In this document: positions 62,387-64,000 of the stretch, in pieces
Layout of the letters: every line of letters starts with the position of its first letter
Position numbering within the stretch: the stretch's first letter is position 1
Assembly (NCBI RefSeq): GCF_014621695.1
Contig: NZ_CP061281.1
Coordinates: forward strand, 1,488,001 to 1,552,000
Direction: 5' to 3'
Source of the DNA: Streptomyces xanthii
Lineage (GTDB): Bacteria; Actinomycetota; Actinomycetes; Streptomycetales; Streptomycetaceae
DNA length: 64,000 nucleotides
Made by a program: the position numbers and the translations under genes
Notes under the pieces: model-generated
The model's database searches: none
What the model was told of the DNA's origin: nothing
What the model saw: the letters and a program-made list of their open reading frames with translations, nothing else

Positions 62387-63601
62387 ATGCGTGTCCTGGT
62401 GGTGCACAACCGCTACGGCTCGGCGCAGCCGAGCGGGGAGAACAACGTCGTCGACCGGGAGGTGGAGCTGCTGCGCTCGGCCGGCCACCGGGTCGACCTG
62501 TTCGAGCGGCGCAGTGACGACATCGGGGGGCGTTCCCTGCTCGGGAAGGTCGCGGTGCCGCTGCTCGTGCCGTGGAACCCGGCGGTCCGCAGGGAGCTGG
62601 CGGCGCGGCTGCGCGCGGAGCGGCCCGACGTGGTGCACGTCCACAACGTGTTCCCGCTGCTGTCCCCCGCGGTGCTCGCCGCGTGCGCGGACGCGGGCGT
62701 GCCCGCCGTCGCCACGCTGCACAACTACACGCAGGTCTGCCCGCCGGGCACGCTGCAGCGCGACGGCCGGCCCTGCACCGAGTGCGTCGGCGGGAGTCCG
62801 CTGCCCGCCGTGCGGCACGGCTGCTACCGCGGCTCCCGTCTGGCGACGGTCCCGCTGGCGGTCAGCCTGTCGGCGAACCGGCGCCGGTGGTGGTCGGGCG
62901 CCACCCGCTTCCTGTGCATCTCGCGGGCGCAGCGCGAGGTCCTCGTGGGGGCCGGGATGCCGGCGGAACTGATCGCGGTGAAGCACAACTTCGTGCCGGA
63001 GCCGGAGGTCCGCCGCGCGGAGACGTCCGCGGGCGAGCACCTGCTGTATCTCGGGCGGCTCGCCGAGGCCAAGGGCGTGCGGCTGCTGATGACCGCCTGG
63101 GACGAGCTGGCGGCGGACGGCGGGGTGGGCGTGCCGCTCGTGATCGCGGGCACCGGGCCGCTGGAGCGCGAGGTGGCCGCGTGGGCGGCGGACCGCGACG
63201 ACGTGCGCTACGCGGGTCTGCTGGATCCGGCGGAGAGCCGCAAGGCGGTCGCGCGGGCGGTGGCCGTGGTGGCGCCGTCGACGTGGCTGGAGGCGTTCGG
63301 CCTGGTGGTCGTGGAGGCGATGGCGGCCGGGGTCCCGGTCGTCGCCGCCGGGCACGGCGCCTTCGTCGAGCTGGTCGAGGACGGGGTGACCGGGCTGCTG
63401 CACCGCCCGGGCGACGCCGCCTCGCTGGCGTCCCGGATCCGCCGGATCGCGGGCCGTCCCGATCTGGGCCGGGAGCTGGGCCGGGCCGCCCGGAGCCGTT
63501 ACGAGCTGGGGTTCAGCCCGGCCGTCGGCCTGGAGCGGCTGCTGGAGGAGTACCGGACCGCGATCGCGGGACGGTCGGAACAACTGGGGGGCAGTAGATG
63601 A
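62387..63601 (+). CDS. GT4 glycosyltransferase (404 aa)
   Basis: Second GT-B transferase of the cluster. The N-terminal half begins MRVLVVHNRYGSAQPSGENNVVDREVELL and continues DVVHVHNVFPLLSPAVL and VPAVATLHNYTQVCPPGTLQRDGRPCTEC, where the Cys pair marks a common subgroup. The C-terminal half has YLGRLAEAKGVRLLMTAWDEL, VIAGTGPLEREV and PSTWLEAFGLVVVEAMAAGVPVVA, which carries the nucleotide-contacting Glu residues. GGAGG lies 10 nt before ATG 62387. Its stop overlaps the methyltransferase start (ATGA). Confidence 0.92.
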   Translation: MRVLVVHNRYGSAQPSGENNVVDREVELLRSAGHRVDLFERRSDDIGGRSLLGKVAVPLLVPWNPAVRRELAARLRAERPDVVHVHNVFPLLSPAVLAACADAGVPAVATLHNYTQVCPPGTLQRDGRPCTECVGGSPLPAVRHGCYRGSRLATVPLAVSLSANRRRWWSGATRFLCISRAQREVLVGAGMPAELIAVKHNFVPEPEVRRAETSAGEHLLYLGRLAEAKGVRLLMTAWDELAADGGVGVPLVIAGTGPLEREVAAWAADRDDVRYAGLLDPAESRKAVARAVAVVAPSTWLEAFGLVVVEAMAAGVPVVAAGHGAFVELVEDGVTGLLHRPGDAASLASRIRRIAGRPDLGRELGRAARSRYELGFSPAVGLERLLEEYRTAIAGRSEQLGGSR

Positions 63602-64000
63602 CACGATGCCGACTCTGCGGCTCGGAGGCGATGGCGAGCGTCGTCGACCTCGGCGCGACGCCACCGTGCGAGAGCTTTCTCGCCGCGCACGAACTGGACC
63701 GCGCCGAACCGGCGTACCCGTTGCACCTGCGGGTGTGCTCGGAGTGCTGGCTGGCGCAGATCCCGCCGCTGATCACGCCGGAGGAGACATTCAAGGAGTA
63801 CGCGTACTTCTCCTCCTTCTCCACGTCCTGGGTGGAGCACGCCCGCACCTTCGTGACCGGCGCCGCCGAGCGGCTCGGTCTGGGCCACGCGTCGTTCGTG
63901 GTGGAGGTCGCGAGCAACGACGGCTATCTGCTGAAGCACATGGTGGAGCGGGGGGTGCGCTGCCTGGGCATCGAGCCGTCGGTGAACGTGGGCGCCGCCG
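63598..64000 (+). CDS. class I SAM methyltransferase with N-terminal zinc-binding domain, 3' end outside window
   Basis: Begins MTRCRLCGSEAMASVVDLGATPPCESFLA; Cys4, Cys7 and a later CSEC pair form the zinc site of the Methyltransf_13 domain. It continues with YFSSFSTSWVEHARTF and SAM motif I VEVASNDGYLLKHMVERG, then the acidic end of strand 2 in CLGIEP. This layout is that of NDP-sugar C-methyltransferases (for example the TylCIII/EvaC type). About 134 residues are seen of an expected 400. Its presence suggests a branched or methylated sugar in the polymer. ATG 63598 overlaps the preceding stop. Confidence 0.88.
   Translation, partial: MTRCRLCGSEAMASVVDLGATPPCESFLAAHELDRAEPAYPLHLRVCSECWLAQIPPLITPEETFKEYAYFSSFSTSWVEHARTFVTGAAERLGLGHASFVVEVASNDGYLLKHMVERGVRCLGIEPSVNVGAA

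Overview
The window is very GC-rich, uses GTG and TTG starts freely, and has dense gene packing with ATGA/GTGA start-stop overlaps. The gene families present (SNF2/SWIM pair, Tat-exported chitosanase, TerD, HTH_22, purine/glyoxylate locus) point to a Streptomyces or close relative. From memory, the order of acyl-CoA synthetases, gcl, catalase, glxR, hyi and uricase genes resembles the SCO6195-SCO6212 part of the S. coelicolor chromosome. I could not run a search to confirm this.

Layout. 1-8.2 kb holds a 3' fragment of a beta-ketoacyl synthase, a small membrane-anchored protein, a SNF2 helicase / 54-residue repeat peptide / SWIM operon (minus), a histidine phosphatase, an 18-bp minisatellite, an unknown 207-aa protein and a hot-dog thioesterase. 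8.2-13.5 kb is a secreted glycosidase island: GH29 alpha-L-fucosidase with a PA14 domain, divergent GH89 alpha-N-acetylglucosaminidase, and GH46 chitosanase. 13.7-17.8 kb is a MoxR ATPase / VWA-metallopeptidase operon with an unknown third partner.

18-32 kb is a purine-to-glycerate block. The minus-strand operon uraD-uraH-pucL-permease-8-oxoguanine deaminase-permease makes urate and opens it to allantoin. A small HTH_22 regulator pair lies upstream. Hyi-glxR and gcl turn allantoin-derived glyoxylate into glycerate, and a catalase removes the H2O2 made by uricase. Two operator families tie the block together. An identical 17-bp palindrome overlaps the -35 of both uraD and the catalase. Pairs of 15-bp TTCC...GGAA palindromes, 21 bp centre to centre, precede both hyi and gcl.

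32-46 kb is housekeeping and catabolic: a zinc-ribbon/nuclease-fold protein, GNAT, two acyl-CoA synthetases with a divergent LuxR-type regulator, LysE exporter, AlkZ-like winged-helix protein, CorA, an exonuclease-BRCT-BRCT-TerD fusion, a GntP permease and glucarate dehydratase.

46.4 kb to the window end is an exopolysaccharide cluster, all on the plus strand. It has an initiating phosphosugar transferase, an AlgD-like GDP-mannose dehydrogenase, two GT4 glycosyltransferases, two Wzz-like copolymerases with degenerate tyrosine-kinase domains, an asparagine-synthase-type amidotransferase, a two-domain oxidoreductase, a heparinase II/III-family protein, a beta-helix lipoprotein, a Wzy-like polymerase and a methyltransferase that runs off the end. 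The set suggests a Wzy-dependent polymer containing mannuronate, possibly amidated, with its own editing enzymes.
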